Assembly: GCA_003487005.1 (NCBI GenBank)
Contig: DNFG01000039.1
Location: forward strand, 8,016-46,801
Length of the DNA: 38,786 bases
DNA from: Bryobacterales bacterium
GTDB taxonomy: Bacteria > Acidobacteriota > Terriglobia > Bryobacterales > Bryobacteraceae
Direction of reading: 5' to 3'
In this document: in pieces, positions 1-9,335 of the stretch
Layout: every line of letters begins with the position of its first letter
Position numbering within the stretch: position 1 is the stretch's first letter
Program-made: the position numbers and the translations under genes
Notes under the pieces: model-generated
The model's database searches: none
What the model saw: only the letters and a program-made list of their open reading frames with translations
Told to the model about the DNA's origin: nothing

Positions 1-276
1 GCGCTGGTTGCGAACGCGAAAACACCGGCTGATCACATGAAGCTGGCTCGGCACTTCAACGCGATGGCAGAGAAGCATGAGGCGGAAGCCCTGGAGCATG
101 AGGCACTGGCGGTTGAGTACACGCGGAATCCGAGGATGGGTTCCTCAAAGACTCCGATGTCGCCGAATTCGGCAGAGCACTGCAAGTACTTCGCCGAACA
201 CTGCCGCAAGGCGGCCAAGGAGATGCGTGCCATGGCCGCGGCCCACGAGGCGATGGCGAAAGAGGTCGGAAAGTAG
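1..276 (+). CDS. His/Met-rich helical small protein, 5' partial
   Basis: The frame is open from the first base, so the true start lies left of the window; 91 codons are visible. The chain is alanine- and glutamate-rich and almost certainly helical. It has many histidines and methionines spaced along the helices and two cysteines near the middle (EHCKYF, EHCRKA). I recognise no catalytic motif. Its place at the edge of a metal-efflux operon, convergent with it, and its metal-ligand-rich composition suggest a metal-binding or metal-stress protein, but this is inference. It ends in TAG, and a hairpin follows about 75 bases later. Confidence 0.6.
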   Translation, partial: ALVANAKTPADHMKLARHFNAMAEKHEAEALEHEALAVEYTRNPRMGSSKTPMSPNSAEHCKYFAEHCRKAAKEMRAMAAAHEAMAKEVGK

Positions 277-351
277 CGGCCCCGCCGGTCCTTGTCGACA
301 CAAGCAGGAGTCGTCCGAGCTACTCGCGGGCAAGCATTTGAATCACCTGTC

Positions 352-391
352 CCGCACCGGCGCCCAGAGGGTTGCCGGTGCGGTACATTTT
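352..391. terminator. Hairpin between convergent genes, probable bidirectional terminator
   Basis: A perfect 10-bp G+C-rich stem (352-361 with 374-383) encloses a 12-base loop and is followed by TACATTTT on the plus strand. It lies between the convergent stop codons of the small helical protein and the P-type ATPase. The T tract is weak, so termination efficiency is uncertain. Confidence 0.45.
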
Positions 392-491
392 GAAGCAGCG
401 AGAAGAGCCCGACTCAGAAGCGGTTTCCGGGAGAATCCGACGTAGGGGAAGTGGCGAGCGTTAGTGCACTCCTCGTGCCGACTGGAACAAG

Positions 492-2681
492 TCAGGCTGC
501 CCGACCGCTATCGCGAAGTAGCCTTAGCGCATTCGCCATAACGAGCAGCGATACGCCCATGTCCGCCGCGATGGCCGCCCAAAGTGACGCGTGACCCGCA
601 AGTGTGAGTCCGACAAACAGCGCCTTCACCGCCAGGGATAGAAAAATGTTCGTGCGGATGATGGCCAGCATCCGCCTGGAGTGCTGAACTAACCAGGGCA
701 GCCTGGTGAGGTCGTCCGACATCAGAGCGATATCGGCAGTTTCGATGGCGGTGTCGCTTCCACCGGCTCCCATCGCGATGCCGAGCGAGGCGCGCGCCAG
801 CGCCGGTGCGTCGTTGATGCCGTCACCGACCATCGCCACAGTCTGGTGTCTGCCCACAAGGCTCTCCACCGCGGTCACTTTTTCTTCAGGCAGCAACTCC
901 GCCTCGATTTCAGTCACTCCGGCCTCTTTCGCAATGGCCTCTGCCGTACCTCGGTTGTCGCCAGTCAGCATCACAAGATGATCGACGCCCAGCGAGCGAA
1001 GCTGTCTGATCGCCGTCGCGGCCTGTGGCCGGATACGGTCTGCCAGGGCGAGGAACCCACACACATGCTCGTCGTTTCCAACAACGACGACCGTATGGCC
1101 GGTTGCGGAGAGCGATTCGAGTTGCTCGTGCACCTCGGGAGTCTCCTGAGCGAGTTCTTCCAGCAGGCGATGCGAGCCTAGCCAGAACTCCCGGCCATCC
1201 CATCGGCCTCGAATTCCCTTGCCAGGGACAGCGCGAACATCCGAAGCGGCTTGAACGGCGACTCCCTGGCTAAGAGAATACTCAAGAATGGCGACGGCCA
1301 AAGGATGATCGCTGTGCATCTCCATGGCTGCAGCTCTCCCCAGTAACTCAGTCTCGGTATGCCCGTTCAGAGCACTCACTTGCGCCACCGCGGGCTTGCC
1401 CTCCGTCAGCGTGCCGGTTTTGTCGAAGGCCATCGCCTTGAGTCTCCCGGGGATTTCCATATAGGCCCCGCCCTTGATCAGGACGCCGTGCCGGGCGGCG
1501 GCGGCAATCGCGGCGACGACACTGACTGGCGTCGAGATGACCAATGCGCAAGGGCAGGCGATGACCAACAGGACAAGCGCCTGATAAAGCCAACGATCGA
1601 ATGGTTGGCCCCACATCAGAACTGGAACGATGATCACGAGCAAAGCGAGTGCCATCACCGCCGGGGTGTAATAACGGGCAAATCGATCCACCCACTGTTC
1701 GGAGGGGGATTTCTTTTGCTGGGCCTCAGAAACGAGGCGGATGATTCGGGCCAGGGTCGTGTCGCCGCTCAGTTTGGTGGAGCGGATTTCCAGTACGCCC
1801 TGGCCATTCATCGACCCCGCAAAGACTAAAGATCCTGGACCTTTCAAAACTGGAAGGCTTTCACCCGTGATGGGCGCCTGATTGACGTCGCTCGTCCCCG
1901 CCAACACTTCGCCATCGAGCGGCATTCGCTCACCGGGTCGAACGATGAACCGCGAATCAACCGGAACGGTCTCAGGCCGCAACTCCTGGATCGCACCGTC
2001 GCTCCCGACCACCCTGACGACCGCAGGTGCAAGATCCAGAAGCTTCTCGATCGCGCGCCGGGCGCGGCCAATACTCCACGACTCGAGCGTGAGCGAGAGA
2101 GAGAACAGGAAGGAGACCGTCGCGGCCTCGAACCACTCGTCGATCGTGACCGCTCCAAGGACCGCGATTACCATCAAGAGATTCATGTCCGGCCGCACGC
2201 GACGGACGGCGAAGAGCGCCTTCGGCAGGACGAAGTAGATTCCCGCCGCGATTGCCAGGAGGTAGAGGAACCGCGCCGCTAGCGGCGCCGCCTCAGCGTG
2301 GCCCAGACCCTCCGATCCGATCGCCGAAGTGAGACCACCTGCAATCAGCACATGAACCGCAAAGGCTGCGGACGTCAAGATGCCGCTGGTGGCTGTGAGC
2401 GCCAATCGGCCTCGCCGTGCCCACCAGGTCGACTCGTGCGGAACCTGCGCCGGCTCGATAGGCCGAGCGCGCATACCCGTTCGCCCGATGGCTTCGATCA
2501 GCCGTCCTTGATCTTCGGGGGCCAGGCCAGCAACGCTCATAACGCCGTTCAGGACGTCGAATGCGAGCAGGTCGTCACCCCCGACTATCGGGCCGATTTC
2601 CCGCCTTAGGATGCCGACCTCTTCGGCGCAATCCATGCCTTCGATCTTGTACCTGAGAACCGGTTGAATGGGACGTGCCAT
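492..2681 (-). CDS. cadA: Heavy-metal P1B-type ATPase (Zn/Cd/Pb-type exporter)
   Basis: A 729-residue inner-membrane ATP-driven exporter of soft divalent metals. Visible motifs are an N-terminal metal-binding-like domain (residues ~10-75), the transmembrane CPC metal site at residues 376-378, the phosphorylated Asp420 in DKTGT, the P1B-specific HP motif (SDHPLAV), TGDN in the nucleotide-binding domain, and GDGINDAPAL in the hinge. Length is normal for CadA/ZntA. The N-terminal domain reads GMDCAEE, so the usual second cysteine of CxxC is missing and replaced by acidic residues, a variant I associate with Zn/Cd exporters. It starts 4 bases after the stop of the RND pump gene and is the last gene of the operon. 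CPC with a Zn/Co/Cd-type RND partner favours Zn/Cd over copper. Confidence 0.93.
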   Translation of the reverse strand: MARPIQPVLRYKIEGMDCAEEVGILRREIGPIVGGDDLLAFDVLNGVMSVAGLAPEDQGRLIEAIGRTGMRARPIEPAQVPHESTWWARRGRLALTATSGILTSAAFAVHVLIAGGLTSAIGSEGLGHAEAAPLAARFLYLLAIAAGIYFVLPKALFAVRRVRPDMNLLMVIAVLGAVTIDEWFEAATVSFLFSLSLTLESWSIGRARRAIEKLLDLAPAVVRVVGSDGAIQELRPETVPVDSRFIVRPGERMPLDGEVLAGTSDVNQAPITGESLPVLKGPGSLVFAGSMNGQGVLEIRSTKLSGDTTLARIIRLVSEAQQKKSPSEQWVDRFARYYTPAVMALALLVIIVPVLMWGQPFDRWLYQALVLLVIACPCALVISTPVSVVAAIAAAARHGVLIKGGAYMEIPGRLKAMAFDKTGTLTEGKPAVAQVSALNGHTETELLGRAAAMEMHSDHPLAVAILEYSLSQGVAVQAASDVRAVPGKGIRGRWDGREFWLGSHRLLEELAQETPEVHEQLESLSATGHTVVVVGNDEHVCGFLALADRIRPQAATAIRQLRSLGVDHLVMLTGDNRGTAEAIAKEAGVTEIEAELLPEEKVTAVESLVGRHQTVAMVGDGINDAPALARASLGIAMGAGGSDTAIETADIALMSDDLTRLPWLVQHSRRMLAIIRTNIFLSLAVKALFVGLTLAGHASLWAAIAADMGVSLLVMANALRLLRDSGRAA

Positions 2682-2685
2682 TGCG

Positions 2686-5600
2686 TCAATCCCCCTTTCT
2701 CGATTCCCAACTCAACACCATTGTCGGCAGCACGAGCAGGGTAAGGAGCGTGGAGGTCGCCAGTCCGCCGATCACGACGGTGGCCAGCGGCCGCTGCACC
2801 TCCGCACCTGCGCTGGACGACAGCGCCATCGGCAGGAAGCCGAAACTCGCGACAGCCGCCGTCATCAGCACGGGCCGGAGCCTCGACGAGGCTCCGCTTC
2901 GAACCGCTTCGGCCCAACTCACGCCGGATTGCTTGTGTTGGTTGATGAAGGCCATCATCACGACTCCGTTCAATACGGCCACGCCCGAGACGGCGATGAA
3001 TCCGACGCCAGCGCTCATCGAGAACGTCAGGTCGCGAGCAAGCAACGATAGGATCCCGCCCGTGATGGCGAAGGGAATCCCCGTGAACACCAGCGCAGCT
3101 TGCCCTGCGGAGTGGAAGGTGATGAACAGCAGAACGAAGATGAGGAGGAAGGTGAGGGGCACCACCACCATCAGGCGAGCCCTGCCGGAATCGAGGTGCT
3201 CGAACAAGCCACCCCAGACCATGAGGTATCCGGGCTTGAGTTTCACCGATTGCTGGACCCTGGACTGCGCTTCCGCCACGAAGCTGCCGACGTCGCGTCC
3301 CCGCACGTTCGCCTCGATCGAGATTCGGCGCTGGCCGTTCTCCCGGCTGACCTCGAGTGGACCCTCCTCGCTCTTCAAACTCGCGAGTTGAGCCAGCGGA
3401 ATGTTCTGCCCCGTGGGCGTTGCCACCAGCAGATTGGCGAAGTCGCTCGCGCTGGAGCGTACTGAAGGGTCGAGCCGCACGACGAGACCGAAGCGCTTGA
3501 ATCCTTCGAGGACACGGCCCGCCTCGGAGCCTGCAATCGCCGTCTGGATCAACTCCTGAACGTCGGAAACGTTGATCCCATGGCGCGCGATGGCCTCGCG
3601 GTTGGCCTTGATGCTGAGCACCGGCTGGCCGCTCAACTGCTGGACCTTCAGGTCGGCGACGCCTCTCACGCCGGCTACGACTTTGGCGACGCGGCCGGCC
3701 TGCTCGCGCAATTCATCAAGGTCCTCCCCGAAGATCTTGATGACGATATCGGAGCGCGAGCCCACGCCTTCGATCAATTCCATCATTCGGAACTCAATCG
3801 GTTGAGAGAAGGTGTAGGCCATCGTCGGAAGCTCCTTCAGCTTGGCCTCCATCTTTTCCACCAGTTCTTCGCGCGATGCCGCAGAGGTCCACTCTTCCCG
3901 CGGCTTCAGCAGGACGTAGGTGTCGCTGAGGTTGATGCCCATCGGATCGGTGGCGATCTCCGGCCGGCCGATGCGCGTCACGGTCTCAGTGACTTCCGGG
4001 AACTCCTGCAGCGCCTGCTCCATGGAGTTGGTCATGTTCACCGACTCGGGCAAGGAGACGCCAGGAAGTCTGGCGGCATTGATCGCGAGAGCATCCTCCT
4101 CGAGCTTTGGCAGGAACTCCGACCCAAGCCGCGTGGCCAGAGCGCCACAGACGATGACGAACGCCAGCGCGATGCCGATCGTCAGCATTCGATGATTAAG
4201 CGTGAATTCGAGAACCGGCACATAGAGGCGCTGCAGGCGCCTCACGACCGGGTTCTCCTCCTCCATCTCGCCCTCCGTCTGTGCCGTTTGGAGCGGCGAC
4301 TTTCCCTCCTTGAGGAAGATGGCGCACAGCGCTGGAATCAGCGTCAGGCTCAGAACGAGCGCTCCCGAAAGCGCGAGGATCACGGTGAGTCCCATGGGGC
4401 GGAACATCTTGCCCTCTATCCCAACGAGGGACACGATAGGCAGGTAGGCTGCAATGATCAGGATTTCGCCGAACTGGCTCGCCTTGCGTACCTCGACGCT
4501 GGCGGCCAGAATCGCCGCGCGGCGTTCCTGGCCGCTCAACGCCCGGCCGAGCCGATGGCGCTCCTGCGACAATCGCCGCACGCAGTTCTCGACGATGATC
4601 ACCGCCGCATCGACAATCAGCCCGAAGTCGATCGCGCCGAGGCTCATCAGGTTTGCCGAGATGTTGAATTGCCTCATGCCAATGATGGCTACCAGCATCG
4701 ATAGTGGAATCGCGGCCGACACGATCAGGCCCGCTCGGATCTGCAGCAGGAAGAGGAACAGCACCGCGACGACGATCAAGCCGCCCTCCGCGAGGTTTTT
4801 CACCGCCGTACGTACGGTGCGGTCCACCAGATCCCTCCGGTCATAGAAGATGTTTATTCCGACTCCCGGTGGCATCGCCTTCTCTAACTGCTTGAGTCTT
4901 TCTACGACGCGCCCAGCGACTTGCCGGCTGTTCTCGCCCTTAAGCATCATCGCCACGCCCATGACGGTCTCGCCCTTGCCGTTTCGCGTCGCTGCACCCT
5001 GCCGGATCTGCGATCCGTATCGTACCGTAGCCACCGAGCGCACATACACCGGTGTTCCTCCGCCAGCGGCCACCACCACATTCTCAATGTCGCGCAGCGA
5101 CTCAATCATGCCGACGCCCCGGATCAGTTGCTGCTCGCCGCCGCGCTCCAGATACGCACCGCCGACATTCAGGTTGTTGCGCTTGAGCGCCTCGATCACC
5201 TGCGGCACCGTGAGCCGGAAGCCGACCAGCTTCGCTGGGTCCACCAGAACTTCGTACTGCTGCTCTTCGCCCCCATAGCTGTTGACCTCAATCACGCCCG
5301 GTACGGTCCGAAGCTGAGGCTTGAGGAACCAGTCGAGCACCGTCCGGAGTTCCATCAGGCTGTACCTCTTGGGCGAGCCGGGCTGAACTTCCAGGGTGAA
5401 TTGCACGATCTCCCCCAGACCGGTGCTCACCGGTGCCAGTTCCGGAATGACTCCATCGGGCAACTGCTGCTGCGCCTCCAGCAGCCTCTCGAGCACGAGT
5501 TGCCGGGCGCGGTAGATATCGACGCCGTCATCGAACACCACGGTCACCTGCGACAGCCCGAACTGCGAGATCGAACGCACTTCCTCTTTCTGCGGGAGGT

Positions 5601-5823
5601 TGCTCATTGCGACCTCGATCGGGAAGGTGACGTACTGCTCCATTTCGAGTGGCGTGAACGAGGGCGCTTTCGTATTGATCTGCACCTGATTGGTGGTGAC
5701 ATCGGGAACTGCGTCCACGGGAAGATCGAGCGCGGCGTAGACGCCGGCGATCACCAACAATCCTGCCAGCGCCACTACGGCGTAGCGGTAACGAATGCTC
5801 CAGGCCAATGCGCGATCAATCAT
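2686..5823 (-). CDS. czcA: CzcA-type heavy-metal efflux RND transporter
   Basis: A 1045-residue inner-membrane proton/metal antiporter forming the pump of a three-part CzcCBA complex. The N-terminus has a first transmembrane helix followed by large periplasmic porter domains, repeated around the middle of the protein. The TM4 segment reads DFGLIVDAAVIIVEN, with the paired acidic residues typical of the Zn/Co/Cd/Ni branch, whereas Cu/Ag CusA proteins carry a different TM4 signature. Length fits the family (about 1020-1060). The start overlaps the end of the membrane-fusion gene by 8 bases, indicating translational coupling. Substrate assignment is by motif and neighbours and remains inference. 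Confidence 0.93.
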   Translation of the reverse strand: MIDRALAWSIRYRYAVVALAGLLVIAGVYAALDLPVDAVPDVTTNQVQINTKAPSFTPLEMEQYVTFPIEVAMSNLPQKEEVRSISQFGLSQVTVVFDDGVDIYRARQLVLERLLEAQQQLPDGVIPELAPVSTGLGEIVQFTLEVQPGSPKRYSLMELRTVLDWFLKPQLRTVPGVIEVNSYGGEEQQYEVLVDPAKLVGFRLTVPQVIEALKRNNLNVGGAYLERGGEQQLIRGVGMIESLRDIENVVVAAGGGTPVYVRSVATVRYGSQIRQGAATRNGKGETVMGVAMMLKGENSRQVAGRVVERLKQLEKAMPPGVGINIFYDRRDLVDRTVRTAVKNLAEGGLIVVAVLFLFLLQIRAGLIVSAAIPLSMLVAIIGMRQFNISANLMSLGAIDFGLIVDAAVIIVENCVRRLSQERHRLGRALSGQERRAAILAASVEVRKASQFGEILIIAAYLPIVSLVGIEGKMFRPMGLTVILALSGALVLSLTLIPALCAIFLKEGKSPLQTAQTEGEMEEENPVVRRLQRLYVPVLEFTLNHRMLTIGIALAFVIVCGALATRLGSEFLPKLEEDALAINAARLPGVSLPESVNMTNSMEQALQEFPEVTETVTRIGRPEIATDPMGINLSDTYVLLKPREEWTSAASREELVEKMEAKLKELPTMAYTFSQPIEFRMMELIEGVGSRSDIVIKIFGEDLDELREQAGRVAKVVAGVRGVADLKVQQLSGQPVLSIKANREAIARHGINVSDVQELIQTAIAGSEAGRVLEGFKRFGLVVRLDPSVRSSASDFANLLVATPTGQNIPLAQLASLKSEEGPLEVSRENGQRRISIEANVRGRDVGSFVAEAQSRVQQSVKLKPGYLMVWGGLFEHLDSGRARLMVVVPLTFLLIFVLLFITFHSAGQAALVFTGIPFAITGGILSLLARDLTFSMSAGVGFIAVSGVAVLNGVVMMAFINQHKQSGVSWAEAVRSGASSRLRPVLMTAAVASFGFLPMALSSSAGAEVQRPLATVVIGGLATSTLLTLLVLPTMVLSWESRKGD

Positions 5824-7021
5824 GGCCGTGCTCCGATTCCAGTTCCTTGGCCAGGAACGCCGACTTGAGCTGGAACGCGCCCTTCACGACGACGGGTTCT
5901 CCTTCCTTCAGGCCCCCGCTGATCTCGAGCCGGACGCCATCGCCCAGCACCTGTACTTCGCGCGCCTCGAAGTGCAGATCTGCCTTCCTGACAAAAACGA
6001 CCTGCCTGCGGTTGATGGTCTGGACCGCTTCGGAGGGTACGGTCAGCGCCATGTGCGTGTCCGTGGTCGGGATCGCAAGATTCGCGAACATCTCGAGTTT
6101 CAATTTGCCTCCAGGGTTGGCAAGTTCGCAGCGGACGGCAGCCGTGCGCGTCTGCGGATTGAGGATGTCCTTGATCGCCGCCACCCTGGCCTCGAAGACC
6201 TCGCCGGCGTAGGAATCCACGGTGATGAACACGGGCTGATTGATCCGAATCCGGCCAAGGTCCTTCTCATACACCTGAGCCTCGACATACACGCGGCTGA
6301 GGTCGGCGACCGAAAAGAGGATGCTGCTCGAATCGATTACATCGCCCGGCGCGGCTTCGGTCTTGATGACGACGCCGGCAAAGGGCGCACGAATCGTCGT
6401 CAGGGATGCGTCACCGTTGAAAGAGGCCCCGAAGCGTTTGAGCCGGGTCTCGATCCCCGCCAGGGTGCTCTGCTGCGCGCGTACGGCCTCTTCCAGCGCC
6501 CTGGCTTCGGACTCGGCGGCTTCGTATTCCTTGGCCGGAACGGCGCCGACCTCCAGGAGGTTTCGGGCTCTGTCGGCCTGACGCCGGGAATTCGCCAATT
6601 GGATTCGGATGCGCTGAAGTTCGGCGCGTGCGGCATCGATCTGACTCGATAGCTCGCCAGCCTCGATGTTGTCGAAGTGGGCCAACACCTGGTCCTTTTC
6701 CACGCGGTCGCCGATCCTGGCCAGCACCCGCATAACGCGTCCGCGCGCCAGAGGGCGGAGGTGAACAATGCGGCTGTCGATGGGTTGCACCGTTCCGGTC
6801 GCCTTGATCTGGACCTCGACCTTGCCGGGCTTCACCTCCTCGATGACGAGCCCGGCGCGGCGCTGGGCTTCGGCGCTCAACTCGACGACGTTCGCTTCTT
6901 CGATGTGTTTTTCGGCGTGCGCTTCGTCGCCCGTTCTTTCGGGCCTGACGGCTTCCGCCGCCTCCTTCCTCGCGCAGGATGCCAGGGCAAGGCACAGGAC
7001 AAACAGTATTCCGTATCTCAT
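5816..7021 (-). CDS. czcB: Periplasmic adaptor (membrane fusion) subunit of metal RND pump
   Basis: A 401-residue CzcB/HlyD-family adaptor linking the RND pump to the outer-membrane channel. The start MRYGILFVLCLALASC is a lipoprotein signal with a good lipobox, so the mature protein should be lipid-anchored at about Cys16. A barrel-sandwich lipoyl half-motif (RVLARIGDRVEKDQVLAHFD), a long alpha-helical hairpin rich in E/A/R (~residues 120-190) and the second lipoyl half (IRAPFAGVVIKTEAAPGDV) follow in the expected order. Histidine and acidic residues cluster just after the lipobox (DEAHAEKHIEE). It overlaps the channel gene by 4 bases (ATGA). Confidence 0.92.
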   Translation of the reverse strand: MRYGILFVLCLALASCARKEAAEAVRPERTGDEAHAEKHIEEANVVELSAEAQRRAGLVIEEVKPGKVEVQIKATGTVQPIDSRIVHLRPLARGRVMRVLARIGDRVEKDQVLAHFDNIEAGELSSQIDAARAELQRIRIQLANSRRQADRARNLLEVGAVPAKEYEAAESEARALEEAVRAQQSTLAGIETRLKRFGASFNGDASLTTIRAPFAGVVIKTEAAPGDVIDSSSILFSVADLSRVYVEAQVYEKDLGRIRINQPVFITVDSYAGEVFEARVAAIKDILNPQTRTAAVRCELANPGGKLKLEMFANLAIPTTDTHMALTVPSEAVQTINRRQVVFVRKADLHFEAREVQVLGDGVRLEISGGLKEGEPVVVKGAFQLKSAFLAKELESEHGHD

Positions 7022-8307
7022 TGCAGTTCTCCTCCGCTGGCCCTTTCGAGGTCCGCCATTCCGCGTTGCACTTCGAGCTTTGCGTCCACCGCCGCCAGTT
7101 GCGTATCGAGCAGCCGGCGCTGCTCGTTGAGTACGTCTAGCAAACGGAGTTGACCGAGCCGGTAGGCGCTCTGGATCACTTCCAGGTTCTTGCCGGCTTG
7201 TCGCAATACGGTCTGATCCAACATTTGGTAGGCTTGGCGCGCGCTCGTGTACCGCACCCAGGCCGACTCGACCTCCAGCGGAATGGAACGTTCGAGAAAC
7301 TCGCGCCGGTACTGCGCGCCTCGCGTTCTCGCCACCGCGGCTTCGATGTTGCCGAGGTTGCGGCTGCGCCCGAACAGTGGAATCGAGACTCCGACGGTTA
7401 GCACGTCGTCGCGGTCGCGCAGGACAGTTGGGATGCCTCCCGGCGTCAGCCCCAGTTGCTCGTCGAATCGCGAATAGACGCGGTTGTATCCGGCCGAGAG
7501 CGTGACGTCCGCTTTGCCTTCGGCCTGCGCTAGCGACCCTTGAGCCTCGCCCTGTTGCCGGACGAGTTCGGCGGCTCTCAGGTCGGGGCGTTGCGCCAGC
7601 GACTTCTTCTGGAGTTCCCCAAGATCCAGCCGGACTTCCGCGAGCGGCCCGGTGACTGGCGGTTCAACAGCCCGCGAATCCTGCAGTCCCGCGAGCTTGG
7701 CCAGTTCGGCGCGCGCCGCCTGCATCCTTCCGGCGATCGCCGCGCGTTGCGCCTCGGTCCGGCTCAACTCAACGAGGAGGAGGTCGCGTTCGAGCGCCGC
7801 CGCATCGCCCTGTTCGACGCGGGCCTTCGTCAATTCCAGCGAACGGCGGTAGGCCTGTTGCAGTCGCTCGACGATCTGCAGTCGCTCGTCCTCGGCGGCA
7901 TACTCCGCGTATCGGGCCCGGACCTCGAATCGAAGCTGGCGAACCCGTTCGTCGTACTCCGCCTCGGCGAGGGCAAGCTGTTTCTCGGCGACCCGAATCC
8001 GCAGGGGCCGCTTTCCAGCGGTCTCCAAAGTCTGCGAGATGCCTGCGCCGAACTGCTCCTCGCCGACAGTGCCGAGCGGCCGGCCGGTGGTCCCGCTCGC
8101 TTCCAACGTAGGCGCGGGCCGGACGCCCGCCTGGCGCAGCAAGCCTCGCGCCTCGTCGATCCGCTGACTGACAGCCAGCAGATCCCGGTTGCTCTCTATC
8201 GCTTTTGCCAGCAACGCGCTTGGGGACGAATCCGGCTTGGTTTGAGCCAAACCGGGGACGGCCAACCATGCGGCTGCCAGGCCGACGGTGAGTCGGATGG
8301 TAGACAC
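7018..8307 (-). CDS. czcC: TolC/CzcC-type outer-membrane efflux protein
   Basis: A 429-residue outer-membrane factor for the tripartite metal pump. A signal peptide ends at about VPGLAQ (residues 17-22). Two internally similar helical repeats follow, with the family's long coiled-coil stretches rich in E, A, R, L and Q (for example EARGLLRQAGVRP and the later LEVESAWVRYTSARQAY). Length is typical of CzcC/TolC-like proteins. It lies between the Cys-rich small gene (39-base gap) and czcB (4-base overlap), so it is part of the same transcript. Confidence 0.9.
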   Translation of the reverse strand: MSTIRLTVGLAAAWLAVPGLAQTKPDSSPSALLAKAIESNRDLLAVSQRIDEARGLLRQAGVRPAPTLEASGTTGRPLGTVGEEQFGAGISQTLETAGKRPLRIRVAEKQLALAEAEYDERVRQLRFEVRARYAEYAAEDERLQIVERLQQAYRRSLELTKARVEQGDAAALERDLLLVELSRTEAQRAAIAGRMQAARAELAKLAGLQDSRAVEPPVTGPLAEVRLDLGELQKKSLAQRPDLRAAELVRQQGEAQGSLAQAEGKADVTLSAGYNRVYSRFDEQLGLTPGGIPTVLRDRDDVLTVGVSIPLFGRSRNLGNIEAAVARTRGAQYRREFLERSIPLEVESAWVRYTSARQAYQMLDQTVLRQAGKNLEVIQSAYRLGQLRLLDVLNEQRRLLDTQLAAVDAKLEVQRGMADLERASGGELQ

Positions 8308-8346
8308 ACGAACCTCCAGGGAATCGATTTCGGATTCGGCGGAAGG

Positions 8347-8640
8347 TCAGGCTTTGGGTGGGTGGTAGATCGAGGAGGGCTGCCGCTCGACTTGGCGAGG
8401 TTCAATGGGGTCGAGGCTTGTGATGACCAAGACGCTGGCATCGAGCAGCACTGGTTGGACGACAATCACGTGAGCGCAGCAGCAGATGCAGTTGTCATCG
8501 CTTTGCTGTGGGTTGCCGTCCTGCGGGTAGCCGAAGCTCTCGCACTGCTCCGGCGCAAGCACTTCGCACGCGTACAATTCCGCACTCGTGAGCAGCAGTA
8601 GAAACACCGCCACAAACCGGAATATGGACGAACGAGCCAT
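8347..8640 (-). CDS. Small exported Cys-rich protein, first gene of the metal-efflux operon
   Basis: A 97-residue protein with a clear signal peptide (residues 1-24, hydrophobic run AVFLLLLTSA). The short mature part has six cysteines: C25, C33 and a dense cluster C51, C53, C54, C55, followed by H57 (NCICCCAH). I know no named family with certainty, though small Cys-rich ORFs are often seen at the head of czc-type operons. The cluster suggests periplasmic metal capture or sensing, which is inference. The following hydrophobic segment (HVIVVQPVLL) could pack against a membrane. It is 39 bases upstream of czcC on the same strand and 40 bases from the divergent ynfA-like gene. Confidence 0.7.
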   Translation of the reverse strand: MARSSIFRFVAVFLLLLTSAELYACEVLAPEQCESFGYPQDGNPQQSDDNCICCCAHVIVVQPVLLDASVLVITSLDPIEPRQVERQPSSIYHPPKA

Positions 8641-8680
8641 TCAACTTCTACTATAGCATTGCGTTTCTATCTTCCCGGCA
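8641..8680 (-). promoter_or_regulatory. Divergent control region, possible extended -10 for the efflux operon
   Basis: Only 40 bases separate the two divergent starts. Read on the minus strand it contains TGCTATAGT, an extended -10-like sequence ending about 11 bases before the ATG of the Cys-rich gene. That would give a nearly leaderless transcript. No good -35 hexamer or obvious palindromic operator is visible, and no regulator gene lies next to it. Confidence 0.3.
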
Positions 8681-9043
8681 TTGCGATTTCCAGTCCAAGC
8701 ACATAAGGCGCCGGTTGTGAGATCACTGCTCTGGTACGGTGTTGCCGCCGTCGCACAAATTGGTGGATGCTTCGCGTTTTGGGCTTGGCTGCGCATGCAC
8801 ATGAGCCCGCTCTGGCTCATTCCGGGGCTGGTTTCGTTGATCGTTTTCGCTTTGGCTCTAACGAGAATAGAGACGGAACACGCGGGCAGGGCTTACGCGG
8901 CATATGGCGGCGTCTACATTCTCGCCTCGCTCCTTTGGCTCTGGGCCGTGGAAGGGGCCGTGCCCGATCGCTGGGATACGCTCGGCGCCTCCATTTGTCT
9001 GGCAGGCGCCGCCGTGATCCTCTTTAGCCCGCGAGGTTCGTAG
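8681..9043 (+). CDS. YnfA-family (UPF0060) inner-membrane protein
   Basis: A 120-residue protein with four predicted transmembrane helices, matching the YnfA/UPF0060 family, small SMR-like membrane proteins of unsettled substrate. Characteristic features are the early Gly-Gly-Cys-Phe segment ([13 protein letters not shown]), the central [18 protein letters not shown] segment and the later DRWD motif. The long frame starts at TTG 8681. A GTG at 8717 would begin at VRSLLWYG, closer to the usual N-terminus of the family, and may be the true start. It is divergent from the metal operon, and members often ride on metal or drug resistance islands. Confidence 0.85.
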   Translation: MRFPVQAHKAPVVRSLLWYGVAAVAQIGGCFAFWAWLRMHMSPLWLIPGLVSLIVFALALTRIETEHAGRAYAAYGGVYILASLLWLWAVEGAVPDRWDTLGASICLAGAAVILFSPRGS

Positions 9044-9113
9044 AGCCGATGGACTGCTCAATCCGGCTCCATCATCAATGCTTGTGGGCCGGAGCCGCCT
9101 CCCCCGATCCAGC

Positions 9114-9335
9114 CTACTGAGCCTTCGGCTTCGGCGCTGGCACCCCGAGCAGGATCTCGTTCGCCATGATCTCGCCAGTGGGCATCTTCGATCCGATGAC
9201 ACCAACCTTCTCGCCCTGACGCATCTGGCTCCTTTCAGCCGGCTTCTCGTTCCGTTCGAACTTCGTCTTGCTGGAGTACTTCACCTTCACGATGCCCGTC
9301 TTAGTCCTAAGGTCGAAACCGTCCGACGCACGTGC
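9114..9335 (-). pseudogene. C-terminal remnant of a small DUF5666-like exported protein
   Basis: Reading the minus strand from 9335 to the TAG at 9114-9116 gives 73 codons with a coherent sequence: a GIVKVKYSSKTKFERNE segment, then RSQMRQGEKVGVIGSK, ending in VPAPKPKAQ. This beta-rich pattern (short ion-like tolerance motif, basic loop, GEKV turn, Lys/Pro tail) resembles DUF5666-type exported proteins. The frame hits a stop at 9336-9338, and no proper start or signal peptide is present. The N-terminal half is therefore lost or frameshifted. Family assignment is by resemblance only. Confidence 0.5.
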
